Shown here piece after piece: positions 8,589-17,934 of a stretch of DNA of 64,000 bases. The position numbers were made by a program, and so were the translations under genes. The DNA is from Actinoallomurus spadix (lineage in GTDB: Bacteria; Actinomycetota; Actinomycetes; Streptosporangiales; Streptosporangiaceae), in NCBI RefSeq assembly GCF_024055725.1, contig NZ_JAMXMX010000007.1, positions 62,001 through 126,000 on the forward strand, in the 5' to 3' direction. The notes beneath the pieces are model-generated. The model did not search any database, had not been told where the DNA came from, and was given only the letters and a program-made list of their open reading frames with translations. The stretch's first letter is position 1. Each line of letters begins with the position of its first letter.

Positions 8589-9181
8589 GTCGCGGCCCCG
8601 GCGAACCTGACCAGGCCGCCCGACGGGGTGACCGCCGCCCGTACGGGAAGGTCGTGCGGCTCGGCGGGCAGGGACGCGACCAGCTCGGTGTCGTACACCG
8701 GCGCGATCGTGAGGATCTCCGGGGAGACGCGGGTCAGCGCGCGGTCGTACGAGCCGCCGCCGCGTCCGAGGCGCACGCCGCCGGCCGACACCGCCAGCGC
8801 GGGGACGATCACGAGGTCGGCGCTGCGGATCGCCTCCGGGCCGCGCGCCGGCTCGGTCGGCTCCAGCAGGCCGTACGGTCCGGGGCGCAGCGAGTCGGGC
8901 CCCTCGTAGGACGCCCAGTCGAGGTCCCGGTCCGGTAGCAGCCGGGGGACGAGGACGTACGTGCCGCGCTTCCACAGGGCGAACAGCAGGCTCTGGGTGG
9001 CCGGCTCGGAGCCGACCGAGACGTACGCGGCGACGGTGCCGGCCATCTCCGCCTCCGGCAGCGTCAGCACGGTGTCGCGCAACAGCCGCCCGGCGGCGGT
9101 GCGTTCGTCCGGGGTGAGGCGGGCGCGGGCCGCCAGCAGGTCCGAACGCAGGGCCGTCTTCTCACCGGTGATGTCACGCAC
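8585..9181 (-). CDS. 5-formyltetrahydrofolate cyclo-ligase
   Basis: Uses ATP to convert 5-formyltetrahydrofolate to 5,10-methenyltetrahydrofolate, returning a storage or inhibitory folate to the active pool. At 198 residues it has normal length. The signature GVRLGRGGGSYDR at residues 135-147 is the conserved nucleotide/folate binding motif of the family. It starts with ATG at 9181, eight bases from a strong palindrome in the region shared with galU, and its stop overlaps the dehydrogenase start. The 5-FCL/galU divergent pair is conserved in actinobacteria. Confidence 0.9.
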   Translation of the reverse strand: MRDITGEKTALRSDLLAARARLTPDERTAAGRLLRDTVLTLPEAEMAGTVAAYVSVGSEPATQSLLFALWKRGTYVLVPRLLPDRDLDWASYEGPDSLRPGPYGLLEPTEPARGPEAIRSADLVIVPALAVSAGGVRLGRGGGSYDRALTRVSPEILTIAPVYDTELVASLPAEPHDLPVRAAVTPSGGLVRFAGAAT

Positions 9182-9189
9182 CCGTCCAT

Positions 9190-9212
9190 TGTCGCGTGAA
9201 AATCACGTGACA
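9190..9212. promoter_or_regulatory. Palindrome between 5-FCL and galU
   Basis: TGTCGCGTGA (9190-9199) and TCACGTGACA (9203-9212) are inverted repeats with 9 of 10 positions matching and a 3-base AAA spacer. It lies just upstream of the 5-FCL start and about 70 bases before galU. The form (GTC-CGTGA, short AT spacer) is typical of a homodimeric repressor site. The cognate regulator is unknown. Confidence 0.5.
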
Positions 9213-9283
9213 TTTCTCGGCGGACGCCCACTGGGAGGGGGACCGTCCGCAGAACCATCGCGATCGGCGGCTAGGGTCTTGTC

Positions 9284-10181
<898 letters not shown>

Positions 10182-10198
<17 letters not shown>

Positions 10199-11390
10199 GC
10201 ATCTGGCGGACATCCTGGGGGCGATACGGCAACTTCCGCCCCTGGAGCTGGCCCTGCCGGAGTCATACGGCGGCGTCCTCGCCGAGCCCGTCACCGCGCC
10301 CGTCGACCTGCCGCCGTTCGACAACTCCGCCATGGACGGCTACGCGGTGCTGGCCGCGGACGTCGCGGCCGCGTCCGAGACATCACCCGTGACCCTGGCG
10401 GTCGCCGGCGACATCGCCGCCGGCGACCAGGGCGCGTACGACATCGACCCGGGGCGGTGCGCCCGCATCATGACGGGCGCGCCGCTGCCCGCCGGAGCGG
10501 ACGCCATCGTCCCGGTCGAGTGGACCGACGGCGGCACCGCCGAGGTGACGATCCGCCGGTCCGCCACGCCCGGGCACTACATCCGGCGCGCGGGGGAGGA
10601 CGTCACCGCCGGGACGACCGTCCTGCCGGCCGGCACCCGGCTCGGCGCCGCCCAGATCGGCATGCTCGCCGCGGTCGGCCGGGCCCGCGTCCTCGTGCGT
10701 CCCCGGCCCCGCGTCGCCGTGCTGTCCACCGGCACCGAGCTCGTCGAGCCCGGCGAGCCGGTGGGGCCCGGCCAGATCTGGGACTCCAACAGCTTCGCGC
10801 TGACCGCCGCCGTCACCGAGGCGGGCGGCGTGGGGTTCCGGGCGGGCTCGGTCGGCGACGACCCGCGCGAGGTCCTGGCCACGATCGAGGAGCGGCTCGC
10901 GTCCGCCGACGTGATCATCACGTCGGGCGGCGTGAGCATGGGCGCCTACGACGTCGTCAAGGAGGTGCTGTCCGGGCTCGGCACCATGCGGTTCGAGAAG
11001 GTCGCGATGCGGCCAGGCAAGCCCCAGGGCTTCGGCCTGCTCGACGACCGCGTGCCCGTCTTCACCCTGCCCGGCAACCCGGTCAGCGCGTACGTCTCCT
11101 TCCAGGTGTTCGTCCGCCCGGCGCTGCGCGCGCTGCAGGGCCTGCCACCCGAGCCGCCGCGCACCGTACGGGCCCGCCTCACCGCGCCGGTCACCTCGCC
11201 GGGAGGACTGCGGCACTACCTGCGCGCCGTCCTGTCACCGGCGGAGGGGGAGCACCACGTGGCCCCGGCGGAGGCGCAGGGCTCCCACCAGGTGTTCGCG
11301 CTGTCGTCCTCGAACGCCCTGATCGTCGTCCCCGAGGACGTCACCGACCTGCGGACCGGCGACACCGTCGACGTCCTGGAGCTGCCATGA
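10182..11390 (+). CDS. moeA: Molybdopterin molybdotransferase (gephyrin-like)
   Basis: Inserts molybdate into adenylated molybdopterin, the last step of molybdenum cofactor synthesis. The product is 402 residues. N-terminal MoeA features include PLELALPESYGGVLAEPV and FDNSAMDGYAV; the central MogA-like fold has TSGGVSMGAYDVVKEVL (about 247-263) and the domain ends with LPGNPVSAYVSFQVFV. The C-terminal beta-barrel domain IV is present. ATG at 10182 lies inside the end of galU; no better start exists downstream before the conserved region. moaC and mog follow in the same direction, making a cofactor operon. Confidence 0.93.
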
Positions 11391-11430
11391 CCACAGTGTG
11401 TCCGGCCACTCCGCCGGCAAGGGAGGGCGC

Positions 11431-11901
11431 GTGACCGGGTTCTCCCACCTCGACGAGTCCGGAGCGGCCCGGATGGTGGACGTCTCCGCCAAGGAGGTCT
11501 CCGCCCGTACGGCCACCGCCACCGGCTTCGTACGGCTGTCCGCGGAGTGCGTCGCGGCCCTGCGCGCCGGGAACGTCCCCAAGGGCGACGCGCTCGCCGT
11601 CGCCCGCATCGCGGGGATCCAGGCGGCCAAGCGCACCCCCGACCTCGTCCCGCTGTGCCACCCCATCGCCATCCACGGCGTCACCGTCGACCTGACCGTA
11701 CGGGACGAGGGCGTCGCCATCAGCGCGCAGGTGCGCACCGCCGACCGGACGGGCGTCGAGATGGAGGCGCTGACCTGCGTGTCCGTCGCCGGGCTCGCCC
11801 TCATCGACATGGTCAAGGCGGTCGACCCGGCCGCCGTGATCACGGACGTGCGGGTCGAGGAGAAGACCGGCGGCAAGACCGGCGTCTGGCGGCGTCCGTG
11901 A
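11431..11901 (+). CDS. moaC: Cyclic pyranopterin monophosphate synthase
   Basis: Second step of molybdenum cofactor synthesis: converts the MoaA product to cyclic pyranopterin monophosphate. It has 156 residues from the chosen GTG, which is preceded by a clear AAGGGAGG; a GTG at 11398 in frame would add 11 residues unlike the family. Family motifs are intact: MVDVSAKEVSARTA, KRTPDLVPLCHPI (substrate-binding Cys-His) and GVEMEALTCVSVA, with the catalytic Lys expected in EEKTGGKTG. The stop overlaps the mog start as GTGA. Confidence 0.93.
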   Translation: MTGFSHLDESGAARMVDVSAKEVSARTATATGFVRLSAECVAALRAGNVPKGDALAVARIAGIQAAKRTPDLVPLCHPIAIHGVTVDLTVRDEGVAISAQVRTADRTGVEMEALTCVSVAGLALIDMVKAVDPAAVITDVRVEEKTGGKTGVWRRP

Positions 11902-12386
11902 CGGCGATCAGGGCCATGGCGGTCACCGTGTCCAACCGCGCGTCCGCGGGCGTCTACGAGGACACCTCCGGGCCGATCCTCGTCCGGCTCCTCCAGGACC
12001 TGGGCTGCGAGGTCGACGGCCCGGTCGTCGTCCCCGACGGCGACCCGGTCGAGGAGGTCCTGCGCGAGGCCGTCGCCCAGGGCTACGACGCCGTCATCAC
12101 CAGCGGCGGCACCGGGCTCACCCCGACCGACCGGACCCCGGAGATGACCCGGCGCGTCATCGAGCGCGAGATTCCCGGAATCGCCGAGGCCATCCGGCTC
12201 GCCGGCCGGGAGAAGGTCCCGGCCGCGATCCTGTCCCGCGGCCTGGCGGGCGTCGCCGGCCGTACCCTCATCGTCAACCTGCCCGGCTCCACCGGCGGGG
12301 TACGCGACGGGATGGCCGTGCTCGGCGAGGTGCTGCGGCACGCCGTCGACCAGATCGGCGGCGGCGATCATCCACGCACCCCGTGA
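11898..12386 (+). CDS. mog: Molybdopterin adenylyltransferase (MogA/MoaB family)
   Basis: Adenylates molybdopterin before MoeA inserts the metal. 162 residues form a single MoCF_biosynth domain: the phosphate-binding motif ITSGGTGLTPTDRTPE lies at about 67-82 and the conserved NLPGSTGGVRDGM at about 130-142. It begins with a GTG that overlaps the moaC stop, showing translational coupling within moeA-moaC-mog. Family size and motifs are complete. Confidence 0.92.
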   Translation: MTAIRAMAVTVSNRASAGVYEDTSGPILVRLLQDLGCEVDGPVVVPDGDPVEEVLREAVAQGYDAVITSGGTGLTPTDRTPEMTRRVIEREIPGIAEAIRLAGREKVPAAILSRGLAGVAGRTLIVNLPGSTGGVRDGMAVLGEVLRHAVDQIGGGDHPRTP

Positions 12387-12436
12387 CGAGGATGGCGTAG
12401 GACCCGTCACAGGGGAATCATGGGAGTGTGGCAAGC

Positions 12437-13051
12437 ATGCGGGGTTGGCCGGCCAACCTGAACGAGGGGCCGGTCGGGCTGCGGCCCTTGCGGCTGCGTG
12501 ACGCGCGGACCTGGCGCGAGGTGCGGATCCGCAACGCCGAATGGCTGCGCCCCTGGGAGCCCACCAATCCCGAGACGCCCCTGTTCCGCAGCGGCCTCGG
12601 CCCCTACCTCAGCATGGTGCAGACCATGCGCCGCGAGGCCCGGCACGGCCTGGCCCTCCCGTGGGTCGTGACGTACGAGGGGGAGTTCGTCGGCCAGCTC
12701 ACGATCGGGGCCATCGTCTGGGGCTCCGCCCGGTCGGCGCAGATCGGCTACTGGGTCGACAAGGCCGTCGCCGGCCGCGGGGTCATGCCCACCGCGGTCG
12801 CGCTGGCCGTCGACCACGCCTTCTTCAACGTCGGCCTGCACCGCGTCGAGGCGAACATCCGCCCGGAGAACACCGCCAGCCGCCGCGTCGTGGACAAACT
12901 CGGCTTCCGCGAAGAAGGCGTCCGGCGGCGGCACTTGCACATCGACGGCGCCTGGCGTGACCACATCTGTTATGCGCTGACCACCGAGGATGTCCCCGGC
13001 GGCCTGCTGAGCCGCTGGCGCGCCAGCACCCGCCAGACGTTCCCCCGCTGA
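12437..13051 (+). CDS. GNAT acetyltransferase, RimJ-like
   Basis: Acetyl-CoA-dependent N-acetyltransferase of 204 residues. It resembles RimJ/RimL enzymes that acetylate protein N-termini, including ribosomal proteins. Visible features are LRPLRLRDARTWREVR at the start, the beta-strand IGYWVDKAVAGRGVMPTAV with the acetyl-CoA pyrophosphate loop (Q/R-x-x-G-x-G/A form, here AGRGVM), and NTASRRVVDKLGFREEG near the C-terminus. I chose ATG 12437 because the protein then begins MRGWPANLNEGPVGLRP; a GTG nine bases earlier is possible. Its position between mog and sepX is conserved in Streptomyces. The substrate is not known. Confidence 0.85.
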   Translation: MRGWPANLNEGPVGLRPLRLRDARTWREVRIRNAEWLRPWEPTNPETPLFRSGLGPYLSMVQTMRREARHGLALPWVVTYEGEFVGQLTIGAIVWGSARSAQIGYWVDKAVAGRGVMPTAVALAVDHAFFNVGLHRVEANIRPENTASRRVVDKLGFREEGVRRRHLHIDGAWRDHICYALTTEDVPGGLLSRWRASTRQTFPR

Positions 13052-13392
13052 CCGGAATTCACCGTCGCGTCACCGGGCCCCTGAAGCCTCGGCATGGGCG
13101 AGCGTTCCGGCGATGCCGGGGCCCGCCCGGCGGAGTCGTCGATGGTATGAATGATGCCTAAATGTGATGTTTGCGAAACGCTGCTTCGGATAACCGAGAG
13201 TTGCGGGTGCCGTACGTCGTGATCATGGTGCCTGGAAAATCTCGGTCAGCAAAGTTTCAGGAAGGATCCGATCTCGCGACACACCGCCCCTAATGCTCGT
13301 CAACCACTGACGGTGGGTCTTAGCGTGCGGGACGTGAGCGAGCGCGTCTGCCAGGTCAGCCTGCGGCCTGGACGCGCCTACGAGGAGGGCTG
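13052..13392. other. 341-base gap before sepX, probable promoter region
   Basis: No credible gene. The segment 13140-13290 is distinctly AT-richer than its surroundings and contains several short TA-rich hexamers, fitting a developmentally regulated promoter region for sepX. GAGGAGGGCTG just before 13393 supplies the ribosome binding site. I could not assign a specific operator. Confidence 0.4.
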
Positions 13393-14013
13393 ATGAGCAG
13401 CGCACTCCTCTATCTCGCCATCGTGGTCGTCTGGGGCATCGTCCTGGTCCCCATGTGGCTCCGCCGCGACGGATCCCGGACCCGCAACCGCCGCCTCGAC
13501 GAGGACGCCGACACGGTCATCGAGACCCCGTCCGAGAACCTGGAGTCCGAGAGCCTGGAGGACGCCGAGGACGGCCCGCTCGAGGACGACGTGGTCCCCG
13601 CGGCCGTCGTCCCGGCCCAGGCGGCGCGCCGCGCCGCCCACCGGCGCGCGAGCCGTGCCGCCGTGATCGCCCGGCGCCGCCGCCGCACCGTCGGCCTCAT
13701 CCTCCTCCAGTTGACGGCCGTCGCCGTCGTCGTCGCCGGCGTCACGCCGTGGTGGTTCACCGCGCCCCCGGCCGTGCTGCTCGTCGGCCACCTCACGCTG
13801 CTGCGCTCCGCCGTCAGGATGGACGCCGAACGCCGCGCCCGCCACCTCGCCCGGATGCGCGCCATCGAGGCGGACCGCCGCGCCCGCGCGGAAGAGGAGG
13901 CCCGCCTCGCCCGCGAGGCCGCCCAGCGGTCCGCCGAGATCATCTCGATGCCGGAGCGGCCGGAGGAGCAGGTGTACGACCAGTACACCGACCAACGCGC
14001 CGTCGGCGACTGA
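13393..14013 (+). CDS. sepX: Divisome membrane protein SepX/GlpR
   Basis: Membrane protein of 206 residues matching the actinobacterial SepX (formerly GlpR) family, which in Streptomyces supports assembly of the cell-division machinery. An N-terminal helix (residues 4-21) precedes WLRRDGSRTRNRR, an acidic spacer, an Arg-rich segment (about 79-98) and two further helices (about 100-117 and 122-140). The C-terminal part is a charged coiled coil rich in Arg, Glu and Ala. The ATG has GAGGAGGG upstream. The order galU-moeA-moaC-mog-rimJ-sepX is the same as in Streptomyces, which supports the call. Confidence 0.85.
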   Translation: MSSALLYLAIVVVWGIVLVPMWLRRDGSRTRNRRLDEDADTVIETPSENLESESLEDAEDGPLEDDVVPAAVVPAQAARRAAHRRASRAAVIARRRRRTVGLILLQLTAVAVVVAGVTPWWFTAPPAVLLVGHLTLLRSAVRMDAERRARHLARMRAIEADRRARAEEEARLAREAAQRSAEIISMPERPEEQVYDQYTDQRAVGD

Positions 14014-14201
14014 CGCCCTTTCCACCGGTTCCGCCACGCCACGCCGGGCCCACGTCCACCAGCCTGACCTTCTGCCGGCCGGCGGGCCCCGGTTCGGCGA
14101 CGACGATGCTGCTCGTACCGTGCCTGACCTGCTGTGACCCGGAACACCGGGCAACCGATGCGCGAGAAGTGCCGAATGTTTGCTAGCCTTACAGCGTCCT
14201 T

Positions 14202-14275
14202 GGGGCTGTAGCGCAGTCCGGTAGCGCACCTCGTTCGCATCGAGGGGGTCAGGGGTTCAAATCCCCTCAGCTCCA
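14202..14275 (+). tRNA. tRNA-Ala (anticodon CGC)
   Basis: A full 74-base cloverleaf: acceptor GGGGCTG pairs with CAGCTCC, D stem GCGC/GCGC, anticodon stem CCTCG/CGAGG around loop TTCGCAT (anticodon CGC), T stem AGGGG/CCCCT around TTCAAAT. The 3' CCA is not encoded (ACCC follows). A strong hairpin lies directly downstream. Confidence 0.96.
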
Positions 14276-14283
14276 CCCAGGTT

Positions 14284-14315
14284 GAAGGCCGGTTCCGATC
14301 ACGGAACCGGCCTTC
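14284..14315 (+). terminator. Terminator hairpin after tRNA-Ala
   Basis: GAAGGCCGGTTCCG (14284-14297) and CGGAACCGGCCTTC (14302-14315) form a perfect 14-bp stem with loop ATCA, followed by TTCAATCT. Confidence 0.85.
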
Positions 14316-14556
14316 TTCAATCTCGGACGGCAGCGAAGTACAGCAACCTGTGCGAAACAGGCCGCTTCTTGCGCCTCTTGAGACCGTTACGCATGGCGTC
14401 CGAGGATCCTCGCTGTGCGAACCCGCGTCAGCGCGGCCACCTGGCGCGGACGACCCCTTCCCCTCAACGCCCGGTACCGGGTTGCCGCCGCGGATCAGCG
14501 GGATATCCGTAATTATCGCCGGGGGAGCGGGCATTTCCCTTAATCGGAGGTGTCCC

Positions 14557-15510
14557 GTGTCCAGCATCAGCGATCGACCTGCCCCGCCGCTTCCACCGCG
14601 AGGCCCGAAACCCCTGCTCGCCGGCAGGCGCCGGCTCTCCGCGCACATCTCGGTGTACGCGTTCGTGATCCTGCCCATGTTCGCGCTGGCCGGCGCCGTC
14701 GCCGCCGCGTGGGGGTGGGGGCTGAGCGTGGTCGACCTCGTACTCGCGGCGGCGTGGTACGTGGTCACCTGTCTGGGCGTCACAGTGGGTTACCACCGCT
14801 ATCTCACGCACGGATCGTTCAAGGCCGGTCGCACGATGCGGATCGTCCTCGCGGTCGTCGGCAGCATGGCGGTACAGGGGCCGGTCCTGCACTGGGTCGC
14901 TGATCACCGGAGGCATCACGCGTTCTCCGACCGCGAGGGCGACCCGCACTCACCCTGGCTCTTCGGCACCTCACCGGTCGCGATCGTGCGGGGTTTCTGG
15001 CACGCGCACATGGGCTGGCTCTTCGAACGTGACCTGACCAACCAGGAGCGGTTCGTGCCCGATCTCCTCGCCGACCGCGACATGCGCGTCGTGAATCGCC
15101 TGTTCGGGCTCTGCACGCTGGTGACGCTCGCGGGACCGGCGCTCCTCGGCGGCCTGATCACCTGGTCATGGTGGGGGGCGCTGACGGCGTTCTTCTGGGC
15201 CGGGCTGGTCCGCATGGCGTTCCTGCACCACGTCACCTGGTCGATCAACTCGATTTGCCACATGATCGGGGAACGCCCGTTCACGGCCCGGGACCGGTCG
15301 GCCAACGTCTGGCCGCTGGCGATCCTCAGCATGGGCGAGTCGTGGCACAACCTGCACCATGCCGACCCGACGTGCGCCCGGCACGGCGTACGGCCCGGCC
15401 AGATCGACATCTCGGCTCGTGTCATCTGGATGTTCGAGCGGTTCGGCTGGGTGTACGACGTCCGCTGGCCCGATCCGGCCCGTCTCGCCCGCCTCTCCGC
15501 TCCTACCTGA
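14557..15510 (+). CDS. Acyl-CoA/fatty-acid delta-9 desaturase
   Basis: Integral-membrane di-iron desaturase of 317 residues that introduces a cis double bond into long-chain acyl chains. The three histidine boxes are present: HRYLTH (80-85), HRRHH (117-121) and HNLHH (264-268). Four hydrophobic helices lie around these boxes. The GTG at 14557 has GGAGGTG six bases upstream; an upstream in-frame extension exists but lacks this site. It is a paralogue of the desaturase at 55.9-56.8 kb, with the same tail HADPTCARHGV. It stands alone, without a linked ferredoxin or reductase gene. Confidence 0.9.
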   Translation: MSSISDRPAPPLPPRGPKPLLAGRRRLSAHISVYAFVILPMFALAGAVAAAWGWGLSVVDLVLAAAWYVVTCLGVTVGYHRYLTHGSFKAGRTMRIVLAVVGSMAVQGPVLHWVADHRRHHAFSDREGDPHSPWLFGTSPVAIVRGFWHAHMGWLFERDLTNQERFVPDLLADRDMRVVNRLFGLCTLVTLAGPALLGGLITWSWWGALTAFFWAGLVRMAFLHHVTWSINSICHMIGERPFTARDRSANVWPLAILSMGESWHNLHHADPTCARHGVRPGQIDISARVIWMFERFGWVYDVRWPDPARLARLSAPT

Positions 15511-15685
15511 GATCGCCGTCCGCACGATCGGCCGTACGGCAAGGCCAGAGGAAGAATCGCGCGCGCATTCGCTCCCGCCAGGCCCGGGGGAAGTGCTCGT
15601 AGAAGGGGCTGAACGACTGGCCCGACAGGCACTTCTCGAGTGGATATCCAGTTAACGGCTTCTTCGCTCCGCCCCGCGGCCGTTC

Positions 15686-17629
15686 TCACCCTCGGGGACG
15701 CTGAGCGAACGGAGGACCGCTGAACCCCTGGGAACCGCCCTGGCCCCTCTGACCGAAACCAGGATCGAGACCGTTGGAGCGCTGGGGGAAGCTGCGGTCA
15801 CCTTGCGCGAAACCGGAACCGGGACCGTAGGGGGATCGGGGGAGGCTTTGACCGCCCTGACCCCGGCCACCCCGACCGGAACCGGAGCCCTCCGGGTGCT
15901 GGGGGAGATGCTTGGGCTGAGCGTTTCCGATGTGCCAGGGGAAGGGCTGTGAACAATCGGAGACACCGTGGCATGTCTGATCAGCCCCTCGACGGCTGTC
16001 ACTCCCGCGACCGCCCGTGGACCCGTCCCCTGACGTAGTGGTGCGATGCGGTTTCGGCCTGTGTGTCGGCCGGTCCGCGGACGTGGCCGGCCTCGTGGGC
16101 CTGACGGTGTGGGTCGCTTTCGGTCTGTGAGGCGATTCGGCAGTGCGAGTGGCCTTTGGCGTATGGGGCGACCGGACGGTCTTGCTGGGCGCGGCCGTTC
16201 CGCTCGGCTTGGCCGTCTTGCTGGGCTTGGGCGTCTTGCTCGGCTCGGCGGTCGGGGTCGGTCGAGCGGGTGAGCTCGGCTCGGCGGTCGGGGTCGGTCG
16301 AGCGGGTGAGCTCGGCTCGGCGGACGGGGTCGGCGTCGCGGCCGGGGACGATTCAGCCGGTGCGGTCGACGTGGGCGGTGAGGTGGGTCGGGCCGTCGGG
16401 GTCGTCTTGGTGGGTGACGCCGGGGTCGATGACGTCGAGCCGCGCGCCGGGGCGGTGGTCCGTCGAGGTTTCGCGGTCGTGGGCGCGGTACGGGCCGGTG
16501 TGGGCGACGGGCTCGCGTGCGACGTGGCCGCCGTCGGTGAGGGGGACGCCGGGTCCGTCGAGGAAGGTGACGGGGCCGGAGGGGTCGGCCGGGCGCTCTG
16601 GTGAACGACGGCGCTGGTGTCGTGCGTGTGGTGGGAGCCGGTCAGCGCGAACGCCGTGCCCGTCGCCGCGGCGACGCAGGCCACCAGGGCCACGACCGGG
16701 AGGAGCCGGCCGCTCGATGACCTCTTCGGCTTGGCGTGCGAACCGCGCCCGGGCGGCTGCTCACCGGTGCTCGCGTCCTCGGCCCACGCCGCGTCGATGG
16801 CCTCCCAGGCCGCCGCGCCCGAGCCGGCGAGTTCGGCCGCTGGAAGCCCGGATTCGGCAGGCGCGGGCTCGCCGGGCACGGACTGGTCCGGTCGCGTGTT
16901 CGCGGAGGTTCCGCCGGGCCGAACCAGGGGGGTGGTGGCCGTCTGGTCCGGGGAGATCGCCGGGATCTGCCGGGTGGCGTCATCGGCCGACTCAGGGGAG
17001 CCATCGAGCGGGGGTGCTGCGGCGGCAGTGAACCCTGTCGCCGGCGGCGCGGCCGCAGCGCATGAGGCCAGTATCCGGTCGCGTTGCCCTGATGGAGGCT
17101 CGTAGCCGAGCGTCACCAGCCGGTGCAGCGCCTCTCCACTGAGCGGGGCGAGCATGGCGGAGTTCGGCGTCTCCTCGCCCCGTACGACGGCGGCGGCCTC
17201 TTCCAGGCGCTGCCGCGCGTCCCACGCCAGTGTCTCGGCGGCGTCCCGCGTCACACCGAGGACCTGGGCGGTCTGCTCGGGGTCGAGAGCGTTCGTCAGC
17301 GCGAGGATCTCGCGGTGCCCGGGGCTCAGGAGGGCCAGCGCGCGGCGCAGCGGGTCGGTCGAGGTGGTCGTCGCGACGCCGCGGAGGAGGGCGCCGCGCC
17401 GTACGCACTGGGCTCGGGCGAGCGAGTGCAGCCACACGGGGAGCCGCGCGTCGTCATCGGGAACGGCGTCCGGGTCGCGGGCGACGGTGAGGAAGACATC
17501 GTGCAGGGCGTCGCCCGCTTCGACGCCGACCATGACGTAGCAGTAGGCGTAGAGCGGCTCGGCGTACTCGTCATAGAGCGCGCCGAACGCCTGCGGAGCA
17601 CCCGTCCGTAGGGCCTCGGTCAAGGACAT
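15686..17629 (-). CDS. Membrane-anchored ECF sigma-factor-like protein with long Ser/Thr/Pro extracellular tail
   Basis: A 647-residue fusion. Residues about 15-80 resemble sigma-70 region 2 (FGALYDEYAEPLYAYCY, then VWLHSLARAQCVRRG). Residues about 94-146 resemble region 4 (LLSPGHREILALT, EQTAQVLGVTRDAAETLAW). A linker rich in Ala, Pro and Thr leads to one membrane helix at about 309-330 (LLPVVALVACVAAATGTAFA), then about 310 residues of low-complexity Ser/Thr/Pro sequence with 12-residue repeats and a Gly/Gln/Arg-rich end. Such a layout ties a DNA-binding module to the membrane and could sense the envelope. The start at 17629 has GGAGATACCG before ATG. It is divergent from the EF-hand gene. 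Whether it still binds RNA polymerase is unknown. Confidence 0.75.
   Translation of the reverse strand: MSLTEALRTGAPQAFGALYDEYAEPLYAYCYVMVGVEAGDALHDVFLTVARDPDAVPDDDARLPVWLHSLARAQCVRRGALLRGVATTTSTDPLRRALALLSPGHREILALTNALDPEQTAQVLGVTRDAAETLAWDARQRLEEAAAVVRGEETPNSAMLAPLSGEALHRLVTLGYEPPSGQRDRILASCAAAAPPATGFTAAAAPPLDGSPESADDATRQIPAISPDQTATTPLVRPGGTSANTRPDQSVPGEPAPAESGLPAAELAGSGAAAWEAIDAAWAEDASTGEQPPGRGSHAKPKRSSSGRLLPVVALVACVAAATGTAFALTGSHHTHDTSAVVHQSARPTPPAPSPSSTDPASPSPTAATSHASPSPTPARTAPTTAKPRRTTAPARGSTSSTPASPTKTTPTARPTSPPTSTAPAESSPAATPTPSAEPSSPARPTPTAEPSSPARPTPTAEPSKTPKPSKTAKPSGTAAPSKTVRSPHTPKATRTAESPHRPKATHTVRPTRPATSADRPTHRPKPHRTTTSGDGSTGGRGSDSRRGADQTCHGVSDCSQPFPWHIGNAQPKHLPQHPEGSGSGRGGRGQGGQSLPRSPYGPGSGFAQGDRSFPQRSNGLDPGFGQRGQGGSQGFSGPPFAQRPRG
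16241..16333. repeat. 36-bp tandem repeat inside the sigma-like gene
   Basis: Two perfect 36-bp copies (16241-16276 and 16277-16312) beginning CGGCTCGGCGGTCGGGGTCG are followed by a partial third copy with one change. On the coding strand they encode the 12-residue units PTPTAEPSSPAR in the extracellular tail. The repeat is in frame, so copy-number change would alter tail length by 12 residues. Confidence 0.9.
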
Positions 17630-17934
17630 CGGTATCTCCGTCCCGCCACATCGTCCAAAGATCGTGACAAAGTTACGTACAACGGCAGAAAGCGGATAAT
17701 ATCCAACAAATCGGATGATCGGCGCTGTGAGCAGGCAAAATGTCCCTCGCGGGGCGGAGATGGACCCGCCGAGCCGCGCCGGCGTCGAACTCGCCGAGCC
17801 GGTGCCGGCCCACGCGGCCGTCCGCCGGTGGCCGGTCCCCGGGCGAGCCGGTCCGGGCAAGGATGTCGCGCGGGGCGGGGTCCGGGCCTTACGGTGACCG
17901 CTGCCGGAGACGTACGGGCCGACAGGAGGCACTG
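17630..17934. promoter_or_regulatory. Divergent promoter region between sigma-like and EF-hand genes
   Basis: This 305-base gap has no convincing gene. The half near the sigma-like gene (17650-17720) is AT-rich and holds the perfect 11-base palindrome GGATAATATCC at 17694-17704, about 65 bases upstream of the sigma-like start. It could be a -10 element or an operator. The other half is very GC-rich and ends in GGAGG before the EF-hand start. Confidence 0.4.

Noticed and set aside
14202-14275. tRNA-Ala as a phage or element attachment site
   Set aside because: No integrase gene and no repeated 3' tRNA fragment were seen nearby. Both flanks carry expected chromosomal genes.
17715-17897. 60-codon frame upstream of the EF-hand gene
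   Set aside because: Low-complexity Pro/Arg/Gly/Ala composition, no ribosome binding site, and lies in a promoter region.
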